DNA of 64,000 bases from CAMTVQ01 sp947085255 (GTDB lineage: Bacteria; Bacteroidota; Bacteroidia; Sphingobacteriales; Sphingobacteriaceae): assembly GCA_947085255.1 (NCBI GenBank), contig CAMTVQ010000011.1, positions 62,001 to 126,000 on the forward strand. The letters run 5' to 3'. Below the pieces are notes generated by a model, which saw only the letters and a program-made list of their open reading frames with translations, made no database searches and was not told where the DNA came from. Shown here piece after piece: positions 43,148 through 50,735 of the stretch (positions are counted from its first letter, which is position 1; each line of letters opens with the position of its first letter). The position numbers and the translations under genes were made by a program.

Positions 43148-43155
43148 CAAAGATA
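43148..43155 (-). promoter_or_regulatory. Promoter -7 element upstream of the 240-residue gene
   Basis: TATCTTTG on the minus strand matches TAnnTTTG. No TTG is seen 17-23 bp further upstream, so only half of the promoter is visible. Confidence 0.35.
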
Positions 43156-43267
43156 AACAGGTATTTGGATTTTGTAGCTACTATTATTACGCGAGAAAAT
43201 GTAAACGCTACACAAATGCTACACAATTTGCAAGTTGTTGGTTAGGCGACTAACAACGGCTGGCTAT

Positions 43268-43369
43268 AAAATTGTCATTCCGAGTGCAGCGAGGAATCTC
43301 AAATTAATTGAGATGCTACTCATATTCTAAGAGATTCCTCGCTGCACTCGGAATGACAGAAAGAGATGA
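43268..43369. repeat. Palindromic repeat element, copy 1
   Basis: Perfect 28-bp arms (43273-43300 and 43331-43358, starting TGTCATTCCGAGTGCAGC) with a 30-nt loop containing AATTAATTG, followed by GAAAGAGATGA. The whole ~100-nt unit recurs at 44366-44466. The TGTCATTCCGAG... motif is a type seen dispersed in Bacteroidota genomes. No ORF of note in 43159-43412 outside it. Confidence 0.9.
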
Positions 43370-43412
43370 TATTTATCGTTATTCGCCGCTGACCAACAAC
43401 CAACTACACAAA

Positions 43413-44207
43413 TTATTTTTTGATGCGTTGCTTAATTGTGTAGTGAACATTAAGATTAAAAACGGTTCCTGGACCATCGACAATAGATGAACTAGTCGTT
43501 ATATTTGGTGAAGATTCACTATACGATAAGCTTCCAGTTGGCAAATAGAAACCCAACTGTAATCCTAATTTGAAATTATTGATTTTATACTTTAGCCCAT
43601 ACCCAAAAGCTAAATGCCCTGTTGATTGCCCATTTGCTATAAACTTACTTTCTGATGCTTTGTAATGCTCCTCATATTTATTAAAATAATGCTGTGCAAA
43701 ACGTGTCGAAACAAAATGAATGAATTTTCTCTTTTCTAAACTATAGATAGCTTCTCCAAAACCTGAACTAATAGAAGAGCTAGATTTGCTTTGTAAAGTA
43801 CCGTCAGATGCAAAATAACTAAGACCTTCCTTTTGTGTTCTACCCAATCCTACACCCAAAGAAAAACGATTAGCAGGCTTGTTTTTACTTTGCAACACAT
43901 ATGCTAAACCCAGATTAGCATTCCAATCATTCGGTTCATTTCTATATTCAGTTCCAAATCCTATTACACTGCTTTTGTAAGGAATAAACCTAAAGCCAAT
44001 TGTACCAAATACTTGTAAATTATTAGGCAGAGAATAATTCGTTTCCAGCCCTACAAAGCTTGAATAAAATGCACCTAAAGTAGCTTCCTTCGGTGTATAT
44101 ATCTGGTGATGAAAGTTAATAGGAACAAATTGAGCTGTAGATAATTTGCTAAAAAGCAACCATGAGAAAACACAAGAGATTTTCACACAAAGCATTAGTC
44201 TATTCAT
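43413..44207 (-). CDS. Outer-membrane beta-barrel protein, family unknown
   Basis: This 264-residue protein has a signal peptide (ISCVFSWLLFSKLSTAQ) and a body of alternating polar and hydrophobic residues with many aromatic ends, e.g. SFVGLETNYSL, AFGYGLKYKINNFKLGLQLGFYL and a terminal VFNLNVHYTIKQRIKK, as in small outer-membrane barrels. No closer family was recognised. It is bracketed by two palindromic elements and is not part of an evident operon; the minus-strand gene on each side belongs to a different functional context. It looks like an accessory insertion. Confidence 0.65.
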   Translation of the reverse strand: MNRLMLCVKISCVFSWLLFSKLSTAQFVPINFHHQIYTPKEATLGAFYSSFVGLETNYSLPNNLQVFGTIGFRFIPYKSSVIGFGTEYRNEPNDWNANLGLAYVLQSKNKPANRFSLGVGLGRTQKEGLSYFASDGTLQSKSSSSISSGFGEAIYSLEKRKFIHFVSTRFAQHYFNKYEEHYKASESKFIANGQSTGHLAFGYGLKYKINNFKLGLQLGFYLPTGSLSYSESSPNITTSSSIVDGPGTVFNLNVHYTIKQRIKK

Positions 44208-44365
44208 AAGTTTGGTTTTATGATACTAAGTAAGAGCAAAGAAACAACAAAAGCAATTTTTTTTTACCAGCAGCATTTAATACAATTGAGATATTTTTTG
44301 TGAGCAGAGTCTCTTGAGAAATTGCAGAGTAGGTGGACTCTTCTGCCAAGAATATAAACTCTACC

Positions 44366-44466
44366 AAATTTGTCATTCCGAGCGCAGCGAAGAATCTCTA
44401 ATTAATTGTGAGTCTACCCTATACTAGGAGATTCTTCGCTGCGCTCGGAATGACAGAAAGAGATGA
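44366..44466. repeat. Palindromic repeat element, copy 2
   Basis: Perfect 28-bp arms (44371-44398 and 44428-44455) starting TGTCATTCCGAGCGCAGC, 29-nt loop, then GAAAGAGATGA. It differs from copy 1 by two compensatory base-pair changes in the arms. The rest of the 44208-44515 gap is AT-rich with no gene or clear promoter seen. Confidence 0.9.
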
Positions 44467-44515
44467 GTATCTTCATTTATGGTTTGACAAGCAACAGCAG
44501 CTATGCAAAAAGCAT

Positions 44516-45784
44516 TTACTTTACTTGCACTACACTCCCATTATTGATTACAGCCACTACTTTCCCTTGTAAGGTTTGCACAATAAATGGTGTATTTTTT
44601 GATTTAGAACAAATATTTTTTACTTCGAGCGTCCACGTTTTTTCGGGAGCAAATACCGTAAGGTTTGCAAAAGCTCCTTCCTTCAGTTCAGGGATTGGCA
44701 GTCCTAAAATTTTGCGCGGATTGATGGCTAATTTTTCTATTAATTGAGGTAAACCCAACTCTTTGCCCACTGCCTGATTGGCCAACGCAAAAGCAGTTTG
44801 TAGGCCCAACATACCATACCCTGCAATTTCAAATTCTACTTGTTTATGCTCTGTATCTTCGGGAGTATGCTGCGAACAAATGGCATCAATTGTACCATCT
44901 TGCAAGCCTTTTTTCAATGCGGCTATATCGGCAGTCGTACGCAATGGTGGTTTAACTTTGTAATGCGTATCAAAATCTTCTAAGGCTGTTTCATCTAATA
45001 CCAAATGATGCGCACTTACATCTGCCGTAATTTTAAGACCTTTTTTCTTAGCCGCACGAATAAGTTCAACCGAACCTGCCGTAGAAACCGTTGTAAAATG
45101 CAGGGAGGCATCGTTGTACTCGGCTAAGTAAATATCACGGGCTATCATTAATTCTTCTGCCAATGCGGGTATTCCTTTCAGTCCCAACAAGGTGCTGGTA
45201 ATACCTTCGTTCATTTTGCCTTTGCCCGAAATAGTTGCATCATCGGCATACTGTATAATTTGTGCATTAATACCTTTAGCGTACAGCAATGCTCTCGACA
45301 ATAAGCCAGCATCGGCAACTGGACGTGTTCCATCCGAAAAAGCCACTGCGCCTGATTGTTGCATATCATACAATTCAGCCATATCTGTCCCCTCTCGGTT
45401 ATGGCTCACACAACCGATTGGATACACATCTACAATATTGGCCTTTGTTTTTTGGGTAATATATTCTACCTCCGATTTACTATGTATTACGGGGTGAGTA
45501 TTGGGCATTACTGCTACAGCGGTAAATCCACCAGCGGCAGCGGCAGCCATGCCTGTGTGTAAATCTTCTTTGGTTTCAAATCCTGGATCGCAAAAATTTG
45601 CATGCATATCCATCCACCCAACGGATACGCACAAACCCGGTCCTTCAATTACCGTATCGGCAGTTGCATCAGTAACTTTACCAATGCGGGTTATTTTACC
45701 ATCAACTATCAAAATATCTTGCCGTTTTTCGTTTGCAGACGAAGTAGGGTCTATTATTGCGGCATCACGAATAAGTATGGTCAT
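44516..45784 (-). CDS. Dihydroorotase-like amidohydrolase, predicted non-catalytic
   Basis: This 422-residue protein is a full-length type I dihydroorotase homologue (GWMDMHANFCDPGFETKEDLHTG; CSQHTPED; VSAHHLVLDE). Several metal or catalytic residues are replaced: the H-x-H pair is H61-x-N63, the usual HVST histidine is T232 (LHFTTVST), and the catalytic Asp of T-D-H-A-P is Q305 (SQHTPE), while D151 and H259/H260 remain. It therefore probably lacks activity and may serve a structural role like the PyrC' subunit that associates with aspartate carbamoyltransferase in other bacteria. It overlaps the bat gene by 4 nt. Confidence 0.85.
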   Translation of the reverse strand: MTILIRDAAIIDPTSSANEKRQDILIVDGKITRIGKVTDATADTVIEGPGLCVSVGWMDMHANFCDPGFETKEDLHTGMAAAAAGGFTAVAVMPNTHPVIHSKSEVEYITQKTKANIVDVYPIGCVSHNREGTDMAELYDMQQSGAVAFSDGTRPVADAGLLSRALLYAKGINAQIIQYADDATISGKGKMNEGITSTLLGLKGIPALAEELMIARDIYLAEYNDASLHFTTVSTAGSVELIRAAKKKGLKITADVSAHHLVLDETALEDFDTHYKVKPPLRTTADIAALKKGLQDGTIDAICSQHTPEDTEHKQVEFEIAGYGMLGLQTAFALANQAVGKELGLPQLIEKLAINPRKILGLPIPELKEGAFANLTVFAPEKTWTLEVKNICSKSKNTPFIVQTLQGKVVAVINNGSVVQVK

Positions 45785-47826
45785 TTTGAAGAAATTATAC
45801 GGTACGAAAAGCGAAGTAAAGCTACCTCAATAGCCAAAAAAAGCAAAGTCAAAAGTATACAAAGTTTCCATAATCGGGTGCCGTAATTGGCCTCGGTAAC
45901 GGTGTCTTTTAATGAACGTTTACTATCCTCTAATACGATGATGTTTTTCACCGAGAGTATTTCAGCTAATTCTGTTGTTGTATAATACGTTAAATCAGAC
46001 TCTTTACGATTATAGTTAAATGCAAAAGCGCTTATTTTCTCGTCATCGTCTTGCAAGGTGTACACACCAGCATCTTTCAATTGGTCGGATATATATAAAC
46101 GAAGCCCATTGGGTGTACTGCGCACATCAGGAATAATCTCAAAATCATTTTTCTTTAATTTCCACCTGTTTGATTGCGCTACATTAAGTGCCGTAGCTTG
46201 TAAGCTATAATCACGCCCCAGTACATAAAACAAAGGAGCCTCATTATTACTTAGCAACGCCATGCGGTACATAAGTGGCAAAAACAAGGCATGTTTAGGC
46301 AATGTTGTGTATTCGCTTTGCATAGGCACTGCAGCTAAATAGGCTTTACCTTTACCAATACTGTATTTTGTAAGTAAGCTTTCGCCAGTACCAAGCAGCA
46401 GTATATTTTCGGAGGAATTGGCACTCCTTTTTGAGATACTAAAATATTTTTTTACCTGTGGGAAGTTGGTATTTGCAGGCATCTTACTAAAAACATCGGC
46501 AAGTAACCCTTCTTGAATAATAACCTTTTCTACTTTATTCTCCTTTACATTAATAGTCTCGAATGGTGCCGCACCAAGCAAGGTTAAAAAACTATTTACA
46601 GATACTGCATCTGCTTCAAAACTAGGGAAGAACGCCATACTTCCTCCATTTGCGACAAACTTTTTCAACTCGGCGGCCAACCCAGAAGAAACGTTTTTCA
46701 CTTCATCTACAATAATGAATGAGTAATCGGCAAACGCTCCGTAATTAATTTGATTAACAGGTACATTTACTAATTCGAAATAGGCATCGCTTTTATATAC
46801 TGCATTAATATACGGATTGGGCTCTGCACCATTAATACACAGTATTTTTAAACGTGCTGCCACTTGCCAAGTAAAATAATAGGTATTATCAAAACCAATA
46901 GGAAAATCGGCAATTTGCACCTCAGCTCGTTGTATACCTGTACTGGTAGCAGTAAAGTTAAGTGTATCGGCGATAGAAGCACCAGCTAGTACTTTCGCGC
47001 TTCCAATTGCTTTTTGTTCTCCGTTTACCAGCAATTTTATAGGCACATTTTCTACGTCTTTATCGCCACTATTGTGCAAGTAAACAACCAATTGCTCATT
47101 ATTCTCCTTACGGTGTATAGGTGATAAAAAAGCAACAGAATCTACCGACACATTGCTTACCAAAGGCGCCAAAATGGGCACCATACGTATGCTATATGCA
47201 CTATCTGTAGCTACATTTTTTTCATCAACAGTGCTTTTCTGAAAATCAGATAGCACATACAGCAATTTATTTTTTTGTTTTTGATTGAAAAAGACGGCCT
47301 TTTGGCGAGCAATTACATCAGACAACTGGCGGTAAGCCGGACTTATTTTTACTTCATCTACCAGTTCAATAAATTCATCTTTACTTAACAAGCGCTGATG
47401 TCGCCCTTCAAAATCATTGGTAAGCAATTGAAACTGGGTATTAGGACTGTATGCCTCTACCAATTCTTTAGCCTTACGTTTTGCGTCGTCGAGCAACGTT
47501 CCATCGGTAGTGGTTGCTTCCATGCTAAATGAATTATCGATAAACACCGATACCGCAGACTCGCCAACACTTAATTGTGTTCCTTTTTCGGGAATAAAAG
47601 GCTGCGCAAATGCCAATACTAAAAAAACGATAGCCAATATACGTGCAGCCAATACCAATAGGTGCTTGAGTTTAGCCTGCGAAGTAGTTTCTTCTTTTAC
47701 TTCCTTTAAAAATCGAACATTGGTAAATAATACTCGCTTAAATCTTCTAAAATTAAACAAGTGAACGATGATTGGTATAGCAATTGCAGACAGTGCAAAT
47801 AAGAAACTTGGATAGACAAAATTCAT
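45781..47826 (-). CDS. BatA-like N-terminal double-transmembrane protein with VWA-like domain
   Basis: This 681-residue protein opens with the BatA domain: two helices in the first ~80 residues (FLFALSAIAIPIIVHLF and HLLVLAARILAIVFLVLAFAQP) around a basic loop FRRFKRVLFTNVRFLKEV. A VWA-like region follows (SVFIDNSFSMEA, the D-x-S-x-S start at about 90), and a single helix near the end (LCILLTLLFLAIEVALL). Bat-type proteins are linked to stress tolerance or envelope functions in Bacteroides but the exact role is not established. It has a consensus promoter and translationally couples (4-nt overlap) to the dihydroorotase homologue. Confidence 0.85.
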   Translation of the reverse strand: MNFVYPSFLFALSAIAIPIIVHLFNFRRFKRVLFTNVRFLKEVKEETTSQAKLKHLLVLAARILAIVFLVLAFAQPFIPEKGTQLSVGESAVSVFIDNSFSMEATTTDGTLLDDAKRKAKELVEAYSPNTQFQLLTNDFEGRHQRLLSKDEFIELVDEVKISPAYRQLSDVIARQKAVFFNQKQKNKLLYVLSDFQKSTVDEKNVATDSAYSIRMVPILAPLVSNVSVDSVAFLSPIHRKENNEQLVVYLHNSGDKDVENVPIKLLVNGEQKAIGSAKVLAGASIADTLNFTATSTGIQRAEVQIADFPIGFDNTYYFTWQVAARLKILCINGAEPNPYINAVYKSDAYFELVNVPVNQINYGAFADYSFIIVDEVKNVSSGLAAELKKFVANGGSMAFFPSFEADAVSVNSFLTLLGAAPFETINVKENKVEKVIIQEGLLADVFSKMPANTNFPQVKKYFSISKRSANSSENILLLGTGESLLTKYSIGKGKAYLAAVPMQSEYTTLPKHALFLPLMYRMALLSNNEAPLFYVLGRDYSLQATALNVAQSNRWKLKKNDFEIIPDVRSTPNGLRLYISDQLKDAGVYTLQDDDEKISAFAFNYNRKESDLTYYTTTELAEILSVKNIIVLEDSKRSLKDTVTEANYGTRLWKLCILLTLLFLAIEVALLRFSYRIISSK

Positions 47827-47833
47827 CGTTGGT

Positions 47834-47867
47834 CAAAAATACTATTTTTATGAGAATACTATCTCAA
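47834..47867 (-). promoter_or_regulatory. Consensus promoter of the bat gene
   Basis: TTG (47867-47865), 23-bp spacer, TATTTTTG (47841-47834) on the minus strand. The -7 element ends 7 nt before the ATG, so the leader would be only about 2 nt. Confidence 0.6.
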
Positions 47868-47903
47868 AAGATTAACTTGCACCACTATTTAAACACTCGA
47901 TAA

Positions 47904-48353
47904 ATGCTCATCTCTCGTATTTTCATTGGCCTGTTTTGCCTAATAGGTTTAAATAGTACTGCGCAAACACGTATTTCTAATTCCAGAACCGATACCACAA
48001 TTTACATGTTGGTAGGCACCATGCCTCATTTTGGAACTTCTTCTACCGATTTAACTAAATACATTATTCGCAACATTGAGCTTCCTGAAGAAGTAATTAA
48101 TGATACGACCGGAAATAGAGGTTGTTTTGTACGTTTTATTATCGAAAAAGATGGCTCATTATCAAATATAGAAGTGCTTAGGGCTACACATCCATTATTA
48201 GCAATAGAGGCGGCACGTATTGTACGAGAAATGCCCAATTGGCAGCCTGGCTTTCGAAATAAGATTCCAGTAAGAGTATTGTATGGCTTACCCATCGACT
48301 TTTCAACCAAAGTCCAAGCAAAACCTATACCTATTGCCGTATTCGAGAAGTAG
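47904..48353 (+). CDS. Exported TonB C-terminal-domain protein
   Basis: This 149-residue protein has a signal peptide (MLISRIFIGLFCLIGLNSTAQ) and then a TonB C-terminal-like domain: PHFGTSSTDLTKYIIRNIELPEEV, GCFVRFIIEKDGSLSNIEVLRATHPLLAIEAARIVREMPNWQPG. The N-terminal membrane anchor of true TonB is missing, so it is a periplasmic stand-alone domain, common in Bacteroidota, of uncertain function. It is divergent from bat (77 nt) and lies directly upstream of the his promoter. Confidence 0.85.
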   Translation: MLISRIFIGLFCLIGLNSTAQTRISNSRTDTTIYMLVGTMPHFGTSSTDLTKYIIRNIELPEEVINDTTGNRGCFVRFIIEKDGSLSNIEVLRATHPLLAIEAARIVREMPNWQPGFRNKIPVRVLYGLPIDFSTKVQAKPIPIAVFEK

Positions 48354-48358
48354 CAAAT

Positions 48359-48394
48359 TTGTTATCTACTGATGTACAATTATTTCTACCTTTG
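48359..48394 (+). promoter_or_regulatory. Promoter of the his operon
   Basis: TACCTTTG at 48387-48394 matches TAnnTTTG exactly, with TTG at 48359-48361 (25-bp spacer, slightly long). A start near 48400 would give a ~145-nt leader before hisG that contains the His-rich ORF. Confidence 0.6.
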
Positions 48395-48405
48395 TAATTA
48401 ATTAC

Positions 48406-48544
48406 TAATTAAATCAACAACTCTGTGTTTTCATTGTTCACTCACCGACATCAAGTACATCATTGTGGCAAATGCCATCATTGCACTGTATTGGTGCGCA
48501 CGAACTAACAGAATAAAATTGTTGAACTTAATTAATATACCCCC
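48406..48544 (+). promoter_or_regulatory. Putative his leader with long-range stem around the leader ORF
   Basis: TAATTAA plus TCAACAA (48406-48412, 48414-48420) is complementary to TTGTTGA plus TTAATTA (48519-48525, 48528-48534): 14 pairs with a 1x2 internal loop. This stem encloses the His-rich ORF, and its 3' arm ends 10 nt before the hisG TTG. Inside are the small hairpins TGGC/GCCA (48466-48469/48474-48477) and GCAC/GTGC (48483-48486/48494-48497). No T-tract follows, so no intrinsic terminator is evident. Confidence 0.5.
48425..48508 (+). CDS. His-rich leader peptide ORF of the his operon
   Basis: A 27-codon frame, GTG at 48425 to TAA at 48506-48508, reads MFSLFTHRHQVHHCGKCH then HCTVLVRTN. 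It has six His codons in 13 consecutive positions (48443-48481), including two His-His pairs within a repeated CATCATTG. A downstream TTG start (48434) would also serve. It lies between a consensus promoter and hisG, exactly where a histidine-sensing leader peptide would sit, so ribosome stalling at His codons is the simplest explanation. The Cys/His mix could alternatively reflect metal binding. No expression evidence is available. Confidence 0.65.
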   Translation: MFSLFTHRHQVHHCGKCHHCTVLVRTN

Positions 48545-49396
48545 TTGCAAACGCTCAAAATTGCCATCCAAAAATCAGGAAGGCTTAACGAAAAATCAGT
48601 AGATTTATTAAAAAAATGTGGTTTATCTTTTGAAAACTACAAAAGCTCTTTAATTGCTCCTGTCCGTAATTTTCCTTTAGAAATTCTTTTTTTACGTGAT
48701 GATGATATCCCCGAATATGTGCAAGACGGCATTGCCGATTTAGGTATAGTAGGCGAAAACGTGATTAACGAAAGTGACGTTACAGTAAGCCACCTGCAAA
48801 AACTTGGCTTTGGCAAATGCAACCTCAAAATTGCGGTACCAAATGGCAGCAATATTACTAGCATTGCCGATTTGGAAGGCAAATCTATCGCTACCTCCTA
48901 TCCTATTATCCTTAAAAATTATTTGGCCGATAATTCCATAAAAGCCGATATACGGGTAATAAGTGGCTCGGTAGAAATTTCGCCAGGATTGGGTTTGAGT
49001 GATGCTATTTGCGATTTGGTTTCTACTGGTGGAACGCTAAAAAGCAACGGATTGCACGCTATTTTAGACGTAATGCAATCGGAAGCCGTATTAATTGGCA
49101 ACAAGCAATCGGCAATAGACCCCATTACCCAAGAACTGATGCAGCGTTTGCAATCGGTACTACGCGCTGCCGACACCAAATACGTGGTACTCAATATTGC
49201 TAAATCTAATCTACCCAAAATTTTAGCCTTATTACCAGGAGTAAAAAGCCCAACAGTGGTGCCTTTAGCCGAATCAGATTGGGTAGCGGTACACACTGTA
49301 ATTAGCGAACACGATTTTTGGGAGAAAATACAAGCATTAAAAACTGCAGGCGCACAGGGCATTGTGGTAATGCCTATCGAAAAAATTATCCTGTAA
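48545..49396 (+). CDS. hisG: ATP phosphoribosyltransferase, long form (TTG start)
   Basis: This 283-residue protein matches HisG: QTLKIAIQKSGRLNEKS at the start, DLGIVGENV near 60, the PRPP-binding region DAICDLVSTGGTLKSNG near 155-170, and the C-terminal ACT-like histidine-feedback domain of the long form. It catalyses the first step of histidine synthesis. An in-frame stop at 48533-48535 rules out an upstream ATG, and the conserved N-terminus begins at the TTG of 48545, so the gene uses a weak start codon that may matter for control by the leader. It is 1 nt from hisD. Confidence 0.96.
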   Translation: MQTLKIAIQKSGRLNEKSVDLLKKCGLSFENYKSSLIAPVRNFPLEILFLRDDDIPEYVQDGIADLGIVGENVINESDVTVSHLQKLGFGKCNLKIAVPNGSNITSIADLEGKSIATSYPIILKNYLADNSIKADIRVISGSVEISPGLGLSDAICDLVSTGGTLKSNGLHAILDVMQSEAVLIGNKQSAIDPITQELMQRLQSVLRAADTKYVVLNIAKSNLPKILALLPGVKSPTVVPLAESDWVAVHTVISEHDFWEKIQALKTAGAQGIVVMPIEKIIL

Positions 49397-49397
49397 T

Positions 49398-50684
49398 ATG
49401 CTAAAAACATATACATACAGCAATCTCGACATGGCTACATTGGCACGCCTATGCACCAGAAACACTGATAGCTCCGGCGAAATAAGTGCTGCTGTAAATG
49501 GCATTATACAGCAAGTAAACGAGCAAGGCGACGAAGCATTAATCCATTTGGCACAACAATTTGACGGTATTCGGTTGCGCGCTATTATTGCAGATAGTGC
49601 CCATATAAATGCACAAGCAGCTTTAGTACCCGAACACATAAAACAGGCTATTTCTGTTGCATACCAAAATATTTACAGCTTTCATACGGCGCAATTAGTT
49701 ACCGAAAAAGCAGTAGAAACTATGCCTGGCGTACGTTGCTGGCGCGAAAATAGAGCTATTGAACGCGTAGGATTATACGTACCCGGAGGGTCGGCAATAT
49801 TACCTTCTACCCTATTAATGTTAGGTATTCCAGCAAAAATTGCAGGCTGCAAAGAAATTGTGGTATGTACCCCACCACAAAAAGACGGCACAATAAATAG
49901 CGCAATTTCCTATGTACTGCAATTACTCGGTATTGATAACTGCTATATGGTAGGTGGTGCGCAAGCCATTGCCGCTATGGCAATAGGTACAACTACTATC
50001 CCTAAATGTTCTAAGCTTTTTGGACCGGGCAACAGATATGTAACCCAAGCAAAAATTGCTGTGCAGGCACAATTTGGTACGGCTATAGATATGCCCGCTG
50101 GCCCATCAGAAGTATTGGTAATTGCCGACGATAGCGCAAATGCAGCATTTGTAGCCGCCGATTTATTAGCACAAGCAGAACATGGCGCAGATAGTCAGGC
50201 CGTTTTAGTAAGTAATTCTGCCTTGCTGATAGAACAGGTAAATGCCAAACTTGAAAAACAAGTTGCGCTTTTACCACGAAAAGATATTGCTACAAAAGCA
50301 ATTGCCAATTCGTATGCAGTGCTTACTGATTCGTTAGAAGAAAGTATTGATTTTTCGAACGCCTATGCTCCCGAACATCTTTTACTACAAACAGTTACTA
50401 ATGAGTTACTAATTCCTAAAATTAGCAATGCTGGTTCTGTTTTTATTGGACATTATACTCCCGAAAGTGCTGGTGATTACGCATCTGGAACGAACCATAC
50501 ATTACCCACATCGGGCTTTGCAAAAGCCTACTCGGGTGTATCAGTAGATAGTTTTGTGAAGAAAATTACCTTTCAGGCAATTACACCAGAAGGTCTAAAA
50601 AACATTGGCCCAACAATTGAAACATTGGCAACCCTCGAAGGATTGCAAGCACATAAAAATGCTGTTACGATACGATATGAGTAA
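49398..50684 (+). CDS. hisD: Histidinol dehydrogenase
   Basis: This 428-residue enzyme carries the HisD signatures GPGNRYVTQAK (near 211), GPSEVLVIADDSA and the zinc-binding region around PEHLLLQT and GHYTPESAGDYASGTNHTLPT. It oxidises histidinol to histidine in two NAD-dependent steps, the last of the pathway. It begins 1 nt after hisG and is followed by a 51-nt spacer built of 7-nt repeats before hisC. The C-terminus (GLQAHKNAVTIRYE) is typical. Confidence 0.97.
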   Translation: MLKTYTYSNLDMATLARLCTRNTDSSGEISAAVNGIIQQVNEQGDEALIHLAQQFDGIRLRAIIADSAHINAQAALVPEHIKQAISVAYQNIYSFHTAQLVTEKAVETMPGVRCWRENRAIERVGLYVPGGSAILPSTLLMLGIPAKIAGCKEIVVCTPPQKDGTINSAISYVLQLLGIDNCYMVGGAQAIAAMAIGTTTIPKCSKLFGPGNRYVTQAKIAVQAQFGTAIDMPAGPSEVLVIADDSANAAFVAADLLAQAEHGADSQAVLVSNSALLIEQVNAKLEKQVALLPRKDIATKAIANSYAVLTDSLEESIDFSNAYAPEHLLLQTVTNELLIPKISNAGSVFIGHYTPESAGDYASGTNHTLPTSGFAKAYSGVSVDSFVKKITFQAITPEGLKNIGPTIETLATLEGLQAHKNAVTIRYE

Positions 50685-50693
50685 GTTGAAAAT

Positions 50694-50735
50694 GGAAAAC
50701 TAAAAACTGGCAACCGATAACTGACAACCGAATAC
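50694..50735. repeat. Heptad repeat in the hisD-hisC spacer
   Basis: GGAAAAC, TAAAAAC, TGGCAAC, CGATAAC, TGACAAC, CGAATAC in 7-nt register, ending exactly at the hisC ATG. GGCAACCGATAACnGACAAC matches the reverse complement of the block at 10135. Confidence 0.75.

Noticed and set aside
43273..43358. Palindrome pair as terminal inverted repeats of an IS
   Set aside because: Each element is itself a complete palindrome, there is no transposase between them and no target-site duplication was seen at the flanks. A MITE-like origin remains possible.
45192..45497. A 101-codon plus-strand frame inside the dihydroorotase homologue
   Set aside because: Shadow of a full-length homologous gene; no start context or domain.
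48425..48508. His-rich ORF as a metal-binding peptide
   Set aside because: Its place between promoter and hisG and its dense His codons fit a leader peptide better; metal binding is kept only as an alternative.
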